DNA of 64,000 nucleotides. Origin: Cephalotrichum gorgonifer. Lineage: Eukaryota > Ascomycota > Sordariomycetes > Microascales > Microascaceae. The translations under genes were made by a program, and so were the position numbers. The stretch spans positions 186,001 through 250,000 of the forward strand of contig ONZQ02000004.1 of assembly GCA_900312665.1 (NCBI GenBank). Direction: 5' to 3'. This document shows, in pieces, positions 32,246 to 44,200 of the stretch; position 1 is the stretch's first letter; each line of letters opens with the position of its first letter. Under the pieces are notes generated by a model that ran no database searches, was not told where the DNA came from, and saw nothing but the letters and a program-made list of their open reading frames with translations.

Positions 32246-33684
32246 ATGGCGCGCACTAAGCAGGCGACGCCTATTCGGAGGGAGGTCTCGGACGAGTACT
32301 TCTCACGCGAGATGCGACCGCGCAAGAATGCGAACGGCGTCGCGAGCCCCGCCGGGCGGGACCCGGAGCCGGAGCGGAAGGGCCCGGCCACGGAGAGCAA
32401 GGAGGCAGGCGCCATGGAGCTCGCGATTGCGGTGGGGGGCATATACGCTAGCTTGTGAGTCCTGGAACCCCAGGGTGGACGGTTCAGCTGGAATGCTCCT
32501 CCGGCCCCGGGATATACGGAAACTAACGAGGGTATATATATAGCTTGACGTGGGGCTACCTGCAGGAGAAGCTCACGACGACGCCGTACGGCCCCGCCGA
32601 CGCGCCCGAGGTGTTCCAGTTCCCCGTCTTCCTCAACACGATCCAGTCCGCCTTCGCGGCCACCACGGGCCTCCTGTACCTCGTCCTCAGCACGCCCAAG
32701 AACAAGCCCATCCCGGCCGTGATACCCAGCGCCAGCATCCTCCTCCCGCTCGCCCTCGTCGCGGTGACGAGCTCCCTCGCCTCGCCCTTCGGCTACGCCT
32801 CCCTCTCGCACATCGACTACATCACCTTCCTGCTCGCCAAGAGCTGCAAGCTCCTGCCCGTCATGTTCCTCCACATCACGCTCTTCCGCCGCCGCTACCC
32901 GCTGTACAAGTACCTCGTCGTCGCGGCCGTGACGGCGGGCGTGGCCGTCTTCACCCTGCACAGCGGCAAGAGGCACGGCGGCGCGAGCGCCGTCCACGAG
33001 GACAGGGACGCCTCCTGGGGCATGCTCCTCCTGGGCATCAACTTGCTGTTCGACGGCCTGACCAACACCACGCAGGACTACATCTTCCGCGCCTTCGCCC
33101 CCTACACGGGCCCGCAGATGATGGTCGCCAACAACGTCATGGGCACCCTCGTCACGGGTGGCTACCTCGTCCTGAGCCCCTGGATCGCGCGCACGGCGCT
33201 GGGGAGCTGGCTGGGCGCCGACGTCGTGGGCACGGGCGGCGAGCTAGACGCCGCGCTGGCGTTCATGGCGAGGTACCCGTCCGTGTGGAAGGACGTGCTG
33301 GGATTCGCGGCCTTTGGGGCCGTGGGCCAGGTTTTCATCTGTACGTTTTTAATATTCTTTTTGCAGACCCCTCCCTCACTCAACCTTCCTCCCCTTCCCC
33401 CCCTCTTCCACCCGTTTTTCCTCCTCCTGTATGTTGTGTTGGCGCATTGACTAACGGGAGATACTTTAGTCTACACCCTCGCGACCTTCTCGTCCGTTCT
33501 TCTCGTGACGGTGACGGTGACGCGCAAGATGTTCACCATGATCCTCTCCGTCGTGGCCTTCGGCCACCACCTCTCGGGTATGCAGTGGCTCGGCGTGGGG
33601 CTCGTGTTCGGCGGCATCGGTGCCGAGGCCGCCATCGCGCGGAGGGAGAAGGCGGCGAAGGAGGCGGCGAAGAAGAACAAGTAA
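32246..33684 (+). CDS. HUT1: HUT1-type ER nucleotide-sugar transporter (SLC35B family)
   Basis: Three exons, 32246-32454, 32544-33340 and 33470-33684, give 406 residues. Introns restore the conserved segments GGIYASFLTWGYLQEKL and QVFIFYTLATFSS. The body has about ten hydrophobic helices, with family landmarks SLSHIDYITFLLAKSCKLLPVM (shared lysine-rich substrate helix), NLLFDGLTNTTQDYIF and SVVAFGHHLSGMQWLGVGLVF. Members transport UDP-sugars into the ER lumen and support protein folding and glycosylation. The C-terminus reads AAKKNK, with Lys at -3 and -4, a classical dilysine ER-retrieval signal. The N-terminal 55 residues are a charged cytosolic tail. It is convergent with the phosphatase gene. 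Confidence 0.94.
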
Positions 33685-34574
33685 GAAAAAAAACCAACCC
33701 AAAAAAAGAGCTCGTCCGCGACCTAGAGAGGAGGAGAGAGAGGCGGGTGGTGGGTGGGGAGAAAACTGTATATATCTTGCATAGATGTGTTGATAGATTA
33801 CCCGTCTTAGCAGCTCCACGGGCCTTTTTTTTTTGGTAGAGAGACAAGAACTTATATTGAAAGAATAAAGAACAAAAAGGGGAAAAGCAGGAATCTTATC
33901 TGACCGAAGAAACGGCTGCGTGGATGTGATCTCGCGAGCACCTCAGGTCTTACCCATATTACCCTGGCTCCTCGAGGAAATCCGGTTCATTCTTGGGACC
34001 TGTCTTTGCTGTTGTCCTCTGCGGGTGGGTAGAGCACTCCTGTCCCGTCGAATTGGCGGTCTTACCAACTCCGCTCTCCGGAAGAACTGGATTGGAAGGG
34101 TTCGATGTAATAGTGCCCGTCTAATACGAATAGAACTGGGCAGGCATACTTACTCGCTTCGACACGACAAGGGTCGGCTGGCAGGTATTGGCGGGCACGT
34201 ACAGCAAAGAAAGATCCCAATGTCACTGTTGACCACGTGTAAATATATCCAGACTTAGAATCACGCACTCAAGGCCCTCAAAGGTCAAAAGACGTAGGAT
34301 ATCATTCAGACAGCAATCCAAGAAAATACAGAGTAAGCCACACAATGAAACCCGGGTTTCTCCCACCCCTTCCCCTCGCCAAAAACGCCTTAAGGCTCTA
34401 GAAGCAAGATACTCTTCATTCCCGTCGCTTCACATGACCCAACATCCGCCCCTCTTTGCTCCTTTTCCCACAGGTTTCCCTGCACATGATAGAGATAAAT
34501 GACAAATGAAAAATAGATTGATGGTTTGGCAGTGATGTTTTCACAGGTCCCGGACAATCCAGTCAGGGCGGTCG
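33685..34574. other. Convergent 3' intergenic region
   Basis: Gene-free stretch between convergent HUT1 and the phosphatase, presumably both 3' UTRs. Poly-A and poly-T runs at 33687-33710 and 33826-33836. No coding content. Confidence 0.55.
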
Positions 34575-37085
34575 TTATAATAGCTCGTCAATAGACCTCA
34601 CGATAGGTGCCTCCCCCTTTGTCGGCGGACTACGCGGGTCCGCAACCGCCGGAGGTGGTCTCGCAAAGATTGAGAAGAGATCCCTAGGGAAGCTCGTCGC
34701 CCGGGGAGAGAAGAGGCCGCCCGCGGGGTCCGTAGGCGCGGGCGCGGGCGGTGGCTCCGCGAAGCTCATCCCTGCGACCTCGGGGACGGGTGACGGGTCT
34801 CGGAGAGGGTTGTTCATCATCGTCTCGACGCGCGGTGACATTAGCGCCGAGTCGTCGACGAAGGACCGCTTAAGTGTGATCCGCCGTTCCTTGGGCTCGT
34901 CGTTCCTTGGCGGCGATGGAGGTGGCGGAGGCGCATACGTGGGCTGCGGTTGGAAGGAGAAGCCCGAGAAGCCGAATGAGCCGTGAGATTCGAAGCTGCG
35001 GGGCGGGAAGGCGGGTGTCGGCGGCGGCCGGGATATGTCCATCGGCTTGAGACCGAGGTCGAATGTCATCTTCGGCGGCGGCGGCGGAGGTGGCGCCCTG
35101 GTCGGTGGCGCTATCCTTTTGAACACCGGCTCTTCCCTTGGGGGAGCCGGCGGTAGTTTGATATCCGAGAGGTTGAACCGTCCGAGCTTTCCTGGGTCAT
35201 TCTGGGTATCAGGGTCTTCCCATGAGAAGCTCGACGGCGCCGATGACGGCCCTGGGGAGATGGGTTTGCTGCTCGCGGGGGTCGAGTTGCCCCTTTGGTG
35301 ATTTGCGGAGGACCTGCTCCCGGGCGTACGCCCCCTGCTCTCCTCGTCCTCGCCGTACAAGGGCGCTGTCAGCGGCGGCGAAGTGGTTGAGGACGACGAT
35401 ATATCGATGCCGTCTGCGGACAGCGTCAGGCGGTGCTTCGTAGGGCTGCGCCCGGAGCGCTGCCGCAGGGCCGACCCTGGGTTAGACTTCTTCTTCGATA
35501 TCTCCTTCTGGAAGTCCTGTAGGCAGTACATGAGCCTCATGTTGGGGCTAATCCACCTGCTCTTAGCCTGCGCCGCGTAGTACGCGTCGTTGACGCTAAG
35601 CTCGGGGTTTCGGAAGAGGCCGTAGGCGATGATGAGGCTTGCCGATCGGCTGGCGCCCTGCTGACAGTGGATGAGCACCTTCTTGCCCTCCTTTGTTGTC
35701 TCCTCGACCTTCTCGCACAGAGACAGCAGGTCAGGAGAGATATCAGTGTTATGATCCCACAGCATGTGGATATACTCCGGCTGCTTGGAAGGGAACAGAG
35801 CCTTTGGTGTGGTAGGCGTGGTTTCACCCATCAGCTCATCAGGGTGCGTGGGTGGGGGGTATTCGAACGCCGTCCTGAAGCTGGCGTCGGTGAGCGCCGT
35901 GTCGGGGATGGGGCTGTCGTCCGCGGGACTTGGCTGCTCTGGTTCGGGTTTATCCTGAGTCGTCTCCGACAATGGGGAGAACGGGTTACGGACCTCTCGC
36001 GCGACGTTAATCACGAGGTCGAACTTGGCCGCTTCGTCGGCAGTCGGCTCCAGGTAAAGGAAGACGTTGTCGTCGTAGATCGCAATCGGGCCGTCAGGGT
36101 AGCCCGGCGATTTCTGGTCCTCATTGTTCTCGCTCTCATCCCTCAGGCCCATCATGTCAATCGCACCGCGGTTCGCGACCTGCGTCCTGATGGGCGAGGC
36201 CTCCTCGGTAATGGTGCAGTTCAGACTCTGTCCAATGTTCAGCCTCGAGGGCCGCAGTATTTCGGACAAGCCGTTCTCGTTGCGCTCGAGGACTTTGGGG
36301 AAACCCATACCGCCCGCGGGGCCGAACGTGGACGATTTCAATCCCGTGAGCATATGCGGCGTCGAGGCCGAGTGCTTGAGAGCGCGTCTTTGTAGGATGG
36401 GTGGCAGAGCAGGCGAGCTCGGCACATTGAGGGTGGTGTTTCTCATGACCAGATCCGACGTGTTGGTTTGGAGACTGAGCTGGCTGGGCCGCTTCCTCAT
36501 GGGCGGGACAATGGGTTTTATGAAGGTCGTCGAGGGTGACGCAGGCTCGGCGAGGCTAGATGCGATCGTGGGCGGCTGAATCGATAGACCTTTCATGTTG
36601 CGCGCCCGCCTAGGCGACGGCGAGGTCATCGGCCTACTATCGGCGTTGGGGTAGTCCGTTACTGTTAGGCTTGAGAGGGTTGAGGGTAGGCAACCAAAGC
36701 TAGGGCCGGGGTAGGACGATAGTGGTATGAGGTTGGCGGGGGAGTCTGGCGAGGATGACGGGGATGGGTCGGAGAGGGGAGAAGAATCGGCAGTCGACAA
36801 GGTCGTTGTAGGCGACGAGTCCGCCGACTCGGATGCTTGTGTGGAGGTGCTGCCATGGTGTTTGTGTATCGCATCTGAGGGCATCGCGCCGGGTCGCAGC
36901 ACCTGCTGTTGGACGAAGGTCGGCGGTCCCGATAGCGGGGCGCAGCCAGGTTCCACCGTGACGAGTTTAGGGTCGACTACCGTAACGGTCTCCCGGTCTG
37001 CCATGGTCTCCGCGTCCAGATCGAAAACAGACATGAACGAGGGAATCTGGTCCTCGAAGTATCTCCGCGCAGTGGCAGACGGCAT
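34575..37085 (-). CDS. Large dual-specificity (MAP-kinase-type) protein phosphatase
   Basis: A single exon of 836 residues. The catalytic domain spans about residues 330-510. The active-site loop HCQQGASRS places the nucleophile at C474 with the invariant Arg six residues later (R480), and the general acid is D444 in MLWDHNTDI, with the correct 30-residue spacing. AYGLFRNPELSVNDAYYAAQAKSRWISPN is the conserved helix after the loop. The N-terminal 320 residues and the C-terminal 300 are disordered, Ser/Pro-rich and full of SP/TP sites, the architecture of yeast Msg5-type MAPK phosphatases that act on cell-integrity and mating MAP kinases. The insert between the beta-strand VINVAREVRNPF and the acid loop is unusually long (about 60 residues). 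MsgA/Msg5 orthology is likely but not proven. Confidence 0.9.
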   Translation of the reverse strand: MPSATARRYFEDQIPSFMSVFDLDAETMADRETVTVVDPKLVTVEPGCAPLSGPPTFVQQQVLRPGAMPSDAIHKHHGSTSTQASESADSSPTTTLSTADSSPLSDPSPSSSPDSPANLIPLSSYPGPSFGCLPSTLSSLTVTDYPNADSRPMTSPSPRRARNMKGLSIQPPTIASSLAEPASPSTTFIKPIVPPMRKRPSQLSLQTNTSDLVMRNTTLNVPSSPALPPILQRRALKHSASTPHMLTGLKSSTFGPAGGMGFPKVLERNENGLSEILRPSRLNIGQSLNCTITEEASPIRTQVANRGAIDMMGLRDESENNEDQKSPGYPDGPIAIYDDNVFLYLEPTADEAAKFDLVINVAREVRNPFSPLSETTQDKPEPEQPSPADDSPIPDTALTDASFRTAFEYPPPTHPDELMGETTPTTPKALFPSKQPEYIHMLWDHNTDISPDLLSLCEKVEETTKEGKKVLIHCQQGASRSASLIIAYGLFRNPELSVNDAYYAAQAKSRWISPNMRLMYCLQDFQKEISKKKSNPGSALRQRSGRSPTKHRLTLSADGIDISSSSTTSPPLTAPLYGEDEESRGRTPGSRSSANHQRGNSTPASSKPISPGPSSAPSSFSWEDPDTQNDPGKLGRFNLSDIKLPPAPPREEPVFKRIAPPTRAPPPPPPPKMTFDLGLKPMDISRPPPTPAFPPRSFESHGSFGFSGFSFQPQPTYAPPPPPSPPRNDEPKERRITLKRSFVDDSALMSPRVETMMNNPLRDPSPVPEVAGMSFAEPPPAPAPTDPAGGLFSPRATSFPRDLFSIFARPPPAVADPRSPPTKGEAPIVRSIDELL

Positions 37086-40000
37086 ATTTCCTTCGCGACG
37101 CGACGGTACTGGAGTGGTCAGCCGAACGAGTCGGTGATGCTGGATAGTATTCGCGCTGGAGCTGAGAAGGGAAGCAGGTTGAATGTAGTACGGTAGTTCG
37201 TTTGTGAGGCGGCTCGTGGCTATCGCTAGAGGCTGTGTCTCGGTTCGACAGAGAGGCGGAGGGAGGATTATATTACGAATAACCGGGGAAAAAAGAGGTC
37301 GCAGTTCGAATTATACACACAAAAAAAGGCCAGATATTAAGTTCGCGGAAACTGAAGGGTAACAAAAGAAACTTCGGGTGGTTGAGAGCGTAAGGATCGA
37401 TTACGTCGTTGTACGGACAGCGCTGCTGAATCCTGGATGTTGCCAGAGAAGGGGAACCCGCGAATGCTCGAGGGTCGGGCGCGGGGACGAAAGAAAGAGG
37501 CGGAAGGGGTTCGATCTGTCAAAGGACGTGTGGCCCCTGGCTTTCCCCTTCTCGTGGCCTTGTCGTTCGTTCGTTCGTTCGTTCGGTGGTTGAGTTGCCG
37601 CCGGGCCTGTCTCGAGGATTGCCGTTGAAACGGGGGAATGACAGCGGGAGAAAGACGAGAGAAGGAGAAGGAGAAAGAAGGATCGATGAACGCCAGCGAG
37701 GACTAGCACATGGTGTTATCGGTCGATTGCTGGCAACAAACGTATATTGTCAAGGAACCATCCTCTTCAAGGGATGTGAGGAAACGTCGTCGGCGGTAAG
37801 AAGGGGGGGTTGAGAATGGAAATGAGTTGTGCGGGCGGCGCTTAGTTTTTGTTTGGCTGCTCTGGTTTTGGGTAGTGGACGGCTAGCCGGTGGGTGGTTA
37901 AGAAGCGGAGGTGGAGGAAAGAAGAGGGAGAGGGAAAAGATACAAAGACTGCCAAACTGTCTGACACTGGGGTGTCTCCTGGGGAAGGTTGTCCGGAGAG
38001 GGCCAATGGCAACAGCCTATTCGGGTCCCGTTGCGTGCCGCAGGCAGGATGGAAGTGAAGACTGGGGGGGGGTTGAGAGAGCGGGAAGAATGGCCGCGAG
38101 ATGAGACTGGCCAACGAGACGGAAGCGGGTGGCGGAGGGATTAGGAAGGGGGGGGGGGGGGTAGAAGGAACAGGGGAAGACAGGGGTGAGAGGGGCGTGT
38201 TAGTAGCAACCCAGTGAGGCAGTAACAACTAGCGACAGGGCAGGAGCGCCCAGCACGGTGAGAGAAACGTCGACGAAACAAACAGGGGTAAGAGCCAGTC
38301 GTACCTTCCCAAGCCAGACCATATCCATTTGCATACAGTGTTTACACGGAGTACCATTCTATTCCGAGCAACTCGAGAAACCTGAGAGTGCCAGGAAAGT
38401 CGAGAAGGGAGGGAAGGGAACAATTGGCCCCGGGCGAGAAAAGGGAGCGACCCCAGCCTGGCCAACTCGCCAAGTTGTGCAGAGTGGGTCAGGGGTTACT
38501 GAATACGGAGGATAGGCTTGACGAGTACGGATACGAGCACGTGTGATCTAGAGGCTACCGAACAAGCACCCACAGTTCGTGGCACTAGGAGAATTAGGGC
38601 CATTCCTCGCGAGGAAGAAACGGTGGCCAATACTGTCTGTGGTAGTCGTCCTTCAGTCTCTTCAATCCTTGCCATCGCCTTCCATGGTCCTTGCTGGTGC
38701 TTCCATACTCGCATGTATTACTTGTATTTGGCAACCTGCGACGGGCAGGTCGTGGGCGGGGCGGGCACAGACACCCCACGCCACGCTAGCCCTTCACAAC
38801 TTGTCATCTTCGTACTGTGTCCCGCCTTGGTGCAGCAAGTGCCGCTCCATCGCCCAGTCTGACTGGTCGCTGGCCTGGGAAACGCACGCCCTTCTATTTA
38901 TAGGCACCCACTGCACAGCCGACCCACCTCGGCGCCAAGGGCCGGCCAATCAAAGGCTGCAGGCGGGATTTTGGTGTGAGGGGTGGGATTCCTTGAATCT
39001 TGAGGGGCCGCCGTTCATTGGTGCTTGATCTTGTCAGTTGGTGGGTGGGCTTGTCCAGTGTTTGTGGGCGACTTGGAGGCCATGGGACAAGTGGTACTCG
39101 CACAAGTGGAGAGCGGAGGCCGATTTCGAGCGCACGGGCACAGAGAGATGCTGAGGATGATGAATACTACAGAATTTGAGAGGCAACACACTGTAGTTTC
39201 CTCCGTCGTGAGGCGAGTTTTTACTTCGTATTTGCCTTGGTGGGAGCGACGATAGGAGACGGAGCCAGCGGCCACCCCGCCGCGTTGCGGATTTATCGAT
39301 TCCATGACGATTTTGATTAGCCCTACTAGACCAAGTCATGCCGTCTGCTTTCTGTCTGAAAAGCGCCTCCCCCCAATTCCTGGGCTTCTGGTTGATGTGG
39401 GCAGCTTCCCGTCAACCAAGCAAACAAGAACGCCATGCATTACTGCCACTCCATGTTAACCCCACTGAAGTCACCATTTTCGAATTTCCGGATCGGGGGA
39501 GGGACTTGATATGTCCTTGGCTCAAGACCCCCGCTGTCCTTCTTGCTGACACCAACCTATATTGAGAATCATGGCCGACGACCGGACACTGTGTCCTCCT
39601 TCAATCTCCTTGCACCTAAAAATGGACTGGCGCTTCCAGTCCCTTTCATTTTCACCAACATGGCGGCCCATCTAGGACAAGTCGACAACACTAAGATCTA
39701 CCGCCCTAGGTTCGGGGAACGATGCAAGTCCGGAGTCTAAACTTAGCTCGGCGCATCTCATTTTCAGGACATGGATCATGACTTGGACGATCTAATTTCG
39801 GCCCAACGTGTCGGAAAGCAACACTTCAAGAATGCCCGCTGCTTACTCACGCTCCATCGCCATCCTCGTCCTCAAAGTTGAAAGTTGGGGGGCAGGCGGT
39901 GAGGCTCATGGTTCATACACGGGTAGCTGAGAAGCCGCCCAGCGACAGGATTGTATCCGTACTCCGTGCCCATACGGAGTAATAATACAACGCGGGACAC

Positions 40001-40471
40001 ACTTGTAAATCGCCGAGAAGAGGACCATCCCACTTACTCATTTTATAGGGTTAGGGAACCATGTGAAGCAAACCAGAATTTGAGAAGACGAACAGCGTCA
40101 TGGTCCAGCAGAGCAGCCCTATCAGACTACCATGATGCTTTGCGGTCGACGGTGTGCATAGACGACACTAACGACACTCGGTACTTGTGTGGGCGTGGGC
40201 GTGCGTGTGGGTTGCGGCCATGCCGTCCTCCGTAAGCGCGCGCGCAATGGACGCTCGCGTCGGCTTTTTCTTCGCATCGTGTGTGCGCCGGGGGGGCGGG
40301 GGTGGTTGTTCTTGGTGACCTCGCGGGCGGGCCGCAAATCTATGAGTGACTTGCGCAAGTTTACTTGTTCTCCCTGTCCCCAGCAGCTTTTTTTCGTTCG
40401 ATGTTCCCTATTTTTAACAAGCGTCGGCCCCAGTTATCTGAAACAGTGGCGCTCGCAGGGTAACCCCAAAA
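37086..40471. other. Intergenic region left of the 813-N gap
   Basis: 37086-38230 is CT-rich on the minus strand and is the likely promoter and long leader of the phosphatase gene. It includes a GTTC tetranucleotide repeat at 37564-37584 and a G12 tract at about 38150. 38250-40471 contains no gene I can support. Confidence 0.5.
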
Positions 40472-41284
40472 NNNNNNNNNNNNNNNNNNNNNNNNNNNNN
40501 NNNNNNNNNNNNNNNNNNNNNNNNNNNNNNNNNNNNNNNNNNNNNNNNNNNNNNNNNNNNNNNNNNNNNNNNNNNNNNNNNNNNNNNNNNNNNNNNNNNN
40601 NNNNNNNNNNNNNNNNNNNNNNNNNNNNNNNNNNNNNNNNNNNNNNNNNNNNNNNNNNNNNNNNNNNNNNNNNNNNNNNNNNNNNNNNNNNNNNNNNNNN
40701 NNNNNNNNNNNNNNNNNNNNNNNNNNNNNNNNNNNNNNNNNNNNNNNNNNNNNNNNNNNNNNNNNNNNNNNNNNNNNNNNNNNNNNNNNNNNNNNNNNNN
40801 NNNNNNNNNNNNNNNNNNNNNNNNNNNNNNNNNNNNNNNNNNNNNNNNNNNNNNNNNNNNNNNNNNNNNNNNNNNNNNNNNNNNNNNNNNNNNNNNNNNN
40901 NNNNNNNNNNNNNNNNNNNNNNNNNNNNNNNNNNNNNNNNNNNNNNNNNNNNNNNNNNNNNNNNNNNNNNNNNNNNNNNNNNNNNNNNNNNNNNNNNNNN
41001 NNNNNNNNNNNNNNNNNNNNNNNNNNNNNNNNNNNNNNNNNNNNNNNNNNNNNNNNNNNNNNNNNNNNNNNNNNNNNNNNNNNNNNNNNNNNNNNNNNNN
41101 NNNNNNNNNNNNNNNNNNNNNNNNNNNNNNNNNNNNNNNNNNNNNNNNNNNNNNNNNNNNNNNNNNNNNNNNNNNNNNNNNNNNNNNNNNNNNNNNNNNN
41201 NNNNNNNNNNNNNNNNNNNNNNNNNNNNNNNNNNNNNNNNNNNNNNNNNNNNNNNNNNNNNNNNNNNNNNNNNNNNNNNNNNNN
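40472..41284. other. Assembly gap (813 N)
   Basis: An unbroken run of N inside a gene-free region. The true content and length are unknown. Left flank ends in CCCCAAAA; right flank begins with a T/C-rich tract. Confidence 0.99.
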
Positions 41285-44200
41285 TTTTCCTCTTTTTTTC
41301 CCTCCGGGATTCATGCCGAGAGAGAGACCGCTCCCGCGGGAACTCCCAACTCGAAAGACCCGGGTTTGCCTGGCAATCTTGTTTAGGAAGTCCCGGCTGG
41401 TCTTGCCTCGTCTGCCTCTTTGAATGCCGTCACCTTACTCGTAGCCCCCGGATGCCGTGGCCCTCCTTCGGCGGTTTTCTCTTAAAAGGAGCTCGGGAAC
41501 CCCCACCCTCGTCTCACGGGAGGCCAGCCCCGGGCACGATATGGGCCCTCAGCCTCAGGTTCCGGTCAGCTGTCTAACTCTGAATCCGAAGCTTAATCTG
41601 AAGGTGGATCTGAAGCAGAGGCCCTGCCTGGACTATATTGTTGCTTATGTTTCTGCCGCGAATATAACTACCCCTTGTTTATTACTTTTTACTTCGAGCA
41701 CGCTGTCACACAAGTCCCGTGTGTGAGCAGACTGTCACCCCACGTACTCTTGCGAAAGAGCACGGGCTATACAAGTAGGGCTCCGCTGGCCTCGCGATGG
41801 GGCTTGGCCGCCCTATCCTCACAAGTTGATCTTCCTCTTTCTTCGGCCTCTAGCCACTTGCAGACGAGCCCTTCTCTGGCCATGACGCCCACGTCGGGAA
41901 TCCGTCGATTCAACGGAAGATCAAGGCCATTCGTCCACTCAAAGCAGACCAAGAGGAGCATTGTTTACCTTGCCCCCGTGCCGCGACGCATCATCCCCTA
42001 CGAGCACCACGTGTGAAATATACACCAAAAACACTCCCCTCCCACGATCACGACCGCGAGTGACATGACGATCAAACAGCTCAACACACCCACCCCCTGC
42101 TACCGCAAGAGGATCACGGCTCCTTTCATCCCCCTCAAGTCCGCCTCGGTGCCGAACATATAAATCACGTGCGTGGGGCTCAGAGAGGCGAGGGAAGACA
42201 AGGCGGTCAACTGGTGAGTGTTTGAGGGCTTAAAACGTACGAGACTGCACTGTTACACGTAGGGCAGGCGTGGCCTAGAGTTAGATGTCCCGCGGCGGTA
42301 TAAGTGTCAGTGAGCCTCAAACGCATATAAGGTCATACGGGATGTTAAGAAGAGGAATCCCTCTCCCCTTCCCCCTTTCCCCTTCCTCCTTCGTCCCCAC
42401 CAGGCAACATGTCTCAAGGGAGCTTGCTCTACGATTCCGATTTGTATCAAGAGCAGAGTCCGACGGCGGTGGGGAACAAGCTGCCAGCTGACTGTCTCGG
42501 ATAGTAGAGTGTCTCGCGTTGTGCGACGGCTAGGGGAGAAGGGATAAACGCGGAGAGAGAAGGGATGTATCGCCATCCTGACATAACCTTGACGCCCTCA
42601 GTTTGGCTGCGACCGTAGTGGAACAGAAGGGTAGCGGGTGCTCGGTGTGGGGAGTGTCCCAGTTCAGCTTCCGCTCGAGACCTCTCCTACCAGTCAGTAG
42701 TGTTGCAGGATGAGCTTAAATGATGAGGTGTCGCAAAGTAAAAAAGCTTGTTGCCCCGGGTACGACACCTAAGCGTCAGCGTGAGGTCGTCTCGCGAGGT
42801 TGCAGTTCCATCAGACGTATCGCGACCTGCCTCGCACTTGTCAGAGAAAATATGAATTTAATTGTCCAAATTATCCGATCCTGCCCAATCTCTCCCGAAC
42901 TTCTTCGTCGTTGCTTGCTAGAAGGATAACTTAATAAGCCGGGTGGCCACTCGCGTACTTCGTATTGGTGACATGAGTATTCCCGTTCAAGCAAGCGATT
43001 AGCCCTAATGCTACAGTATCTGGAGAAGATAAATATACGAGCAGAGTCTCATCTCATCATAACCCGTGGTACCCATATCGGCCGTGTACGAGTACCGAAT
43101 TATATGGGCGAGAAAGCGCCGAGGCTTTTCTTCAGGCCGTTTCTTCGGTCGACCTTGCCCGACTTGGTTTAGGAGACGATCTGTGGCGCCGTCGCGAAGG
43201 GGACAAGGAAGCGCTTCTCGAACCAGCTTCGAGTACTCGTACAGGGGGGATGAACCACCTTCCTTCGAGGGAGGAGTTCCGGCGCTTTCGTCGTCCCCCG
43301 CCCCCGCCTCCCATATCCGATCCCTCGCTGATCGCAATCAAAGCTGACAGCATCCGATGTTGCCACGCCCAGCATTATGTGCTTCTATCTTTCTTTCTTT
43401 GGGCTTCGGCGCTGATCTGTCACGTTTCGGACGGGTGTGGCTTCTGCTCCGTAGGTGTGAACGGTGGACGGTGGAAGCGCCAAGTGCCTGATATCCGTCA
43501 CCATGCAAGCGATCAAGCCACGCAATTCCGAGTAGGTATCCATCATCGAAGGCGAGGGCGCGGTTGTGGAGTACGGCGATAGAGACGGCGACGGCGATAG
43601 CAACATGCGAGCAAGCAGATACGAATAGAAGCAGGCCGCCTGCTGTTCGACTAACATCTTCTGGGCGTCCCAGACGGGCATTGTCATTTCCTGGTCGCGC
43701 GACTCAGGTCGTCGTGGTTACCCGCTCAATGGGACAGGCACCTGAATAATACCCGCCGTCCCGAAATGAAATGGCAGCAAAATAGGGGAACACAAGGAAG
43801 CCCAGTCGAACACTGGTGCAACCGACATCCAACGGGTCTGTGCACAGTCGTGCTCGGCTAGGCTCATGCTTCCAATGGTACGATGTACGCATTCAAGTAC
43901 TTGTACAGATAAAGTATGGAGGGTCATGTTACCCTGCACGTACCTGTACTTGGAACCTCTCAATGCACTTATTGGGCAATCCCCAGTGGATTGAAGTCGG
44001 TCCTGCTCAGGGTCTTTATCCCTGTCTCCATCTCTGTTCTCTTTGGCAGATCTTGACATCTCATCCCTGCTTCGATGCTGGCCTGCGAGGGTGTTTGATG
44101 AGCTGCTAGGGCCTAGCTTCCCTCCGATTGTTTCATCACCAAAATAAATCGGGAGGCTGGGTATTATGGGGCACCACTGGTCTGTGACATCTACTACCCG

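Noticed and set aside
32550..33839. A 429-codon open frame on the plus strand
   Set aside because: It overlaps HUT1 in another frame and is rich in His, Arg and Pro, as expected from reading GC-rich codons out of frame.
34090..34130. GGTTCGA-type sequences resembling a tRNA B box (also at 9372, 16581, 45524)
   Set aside because: None has a matching A box, acceptor stem or anticodon arm at the required distance.
37560..37590. Short GTTC repeat as a possible CRISPR or satellite
   Set aside because: It is a simple tetranucleotide run without spacers; CRISPR arrays do not occur in nuclear fungal genomes.
40189..41577. A 462-codon frame and its minus-strand counterpart across the gap
   Set aside because: Most of the length is the N-run; the flanks are unrelated low-quality frames.
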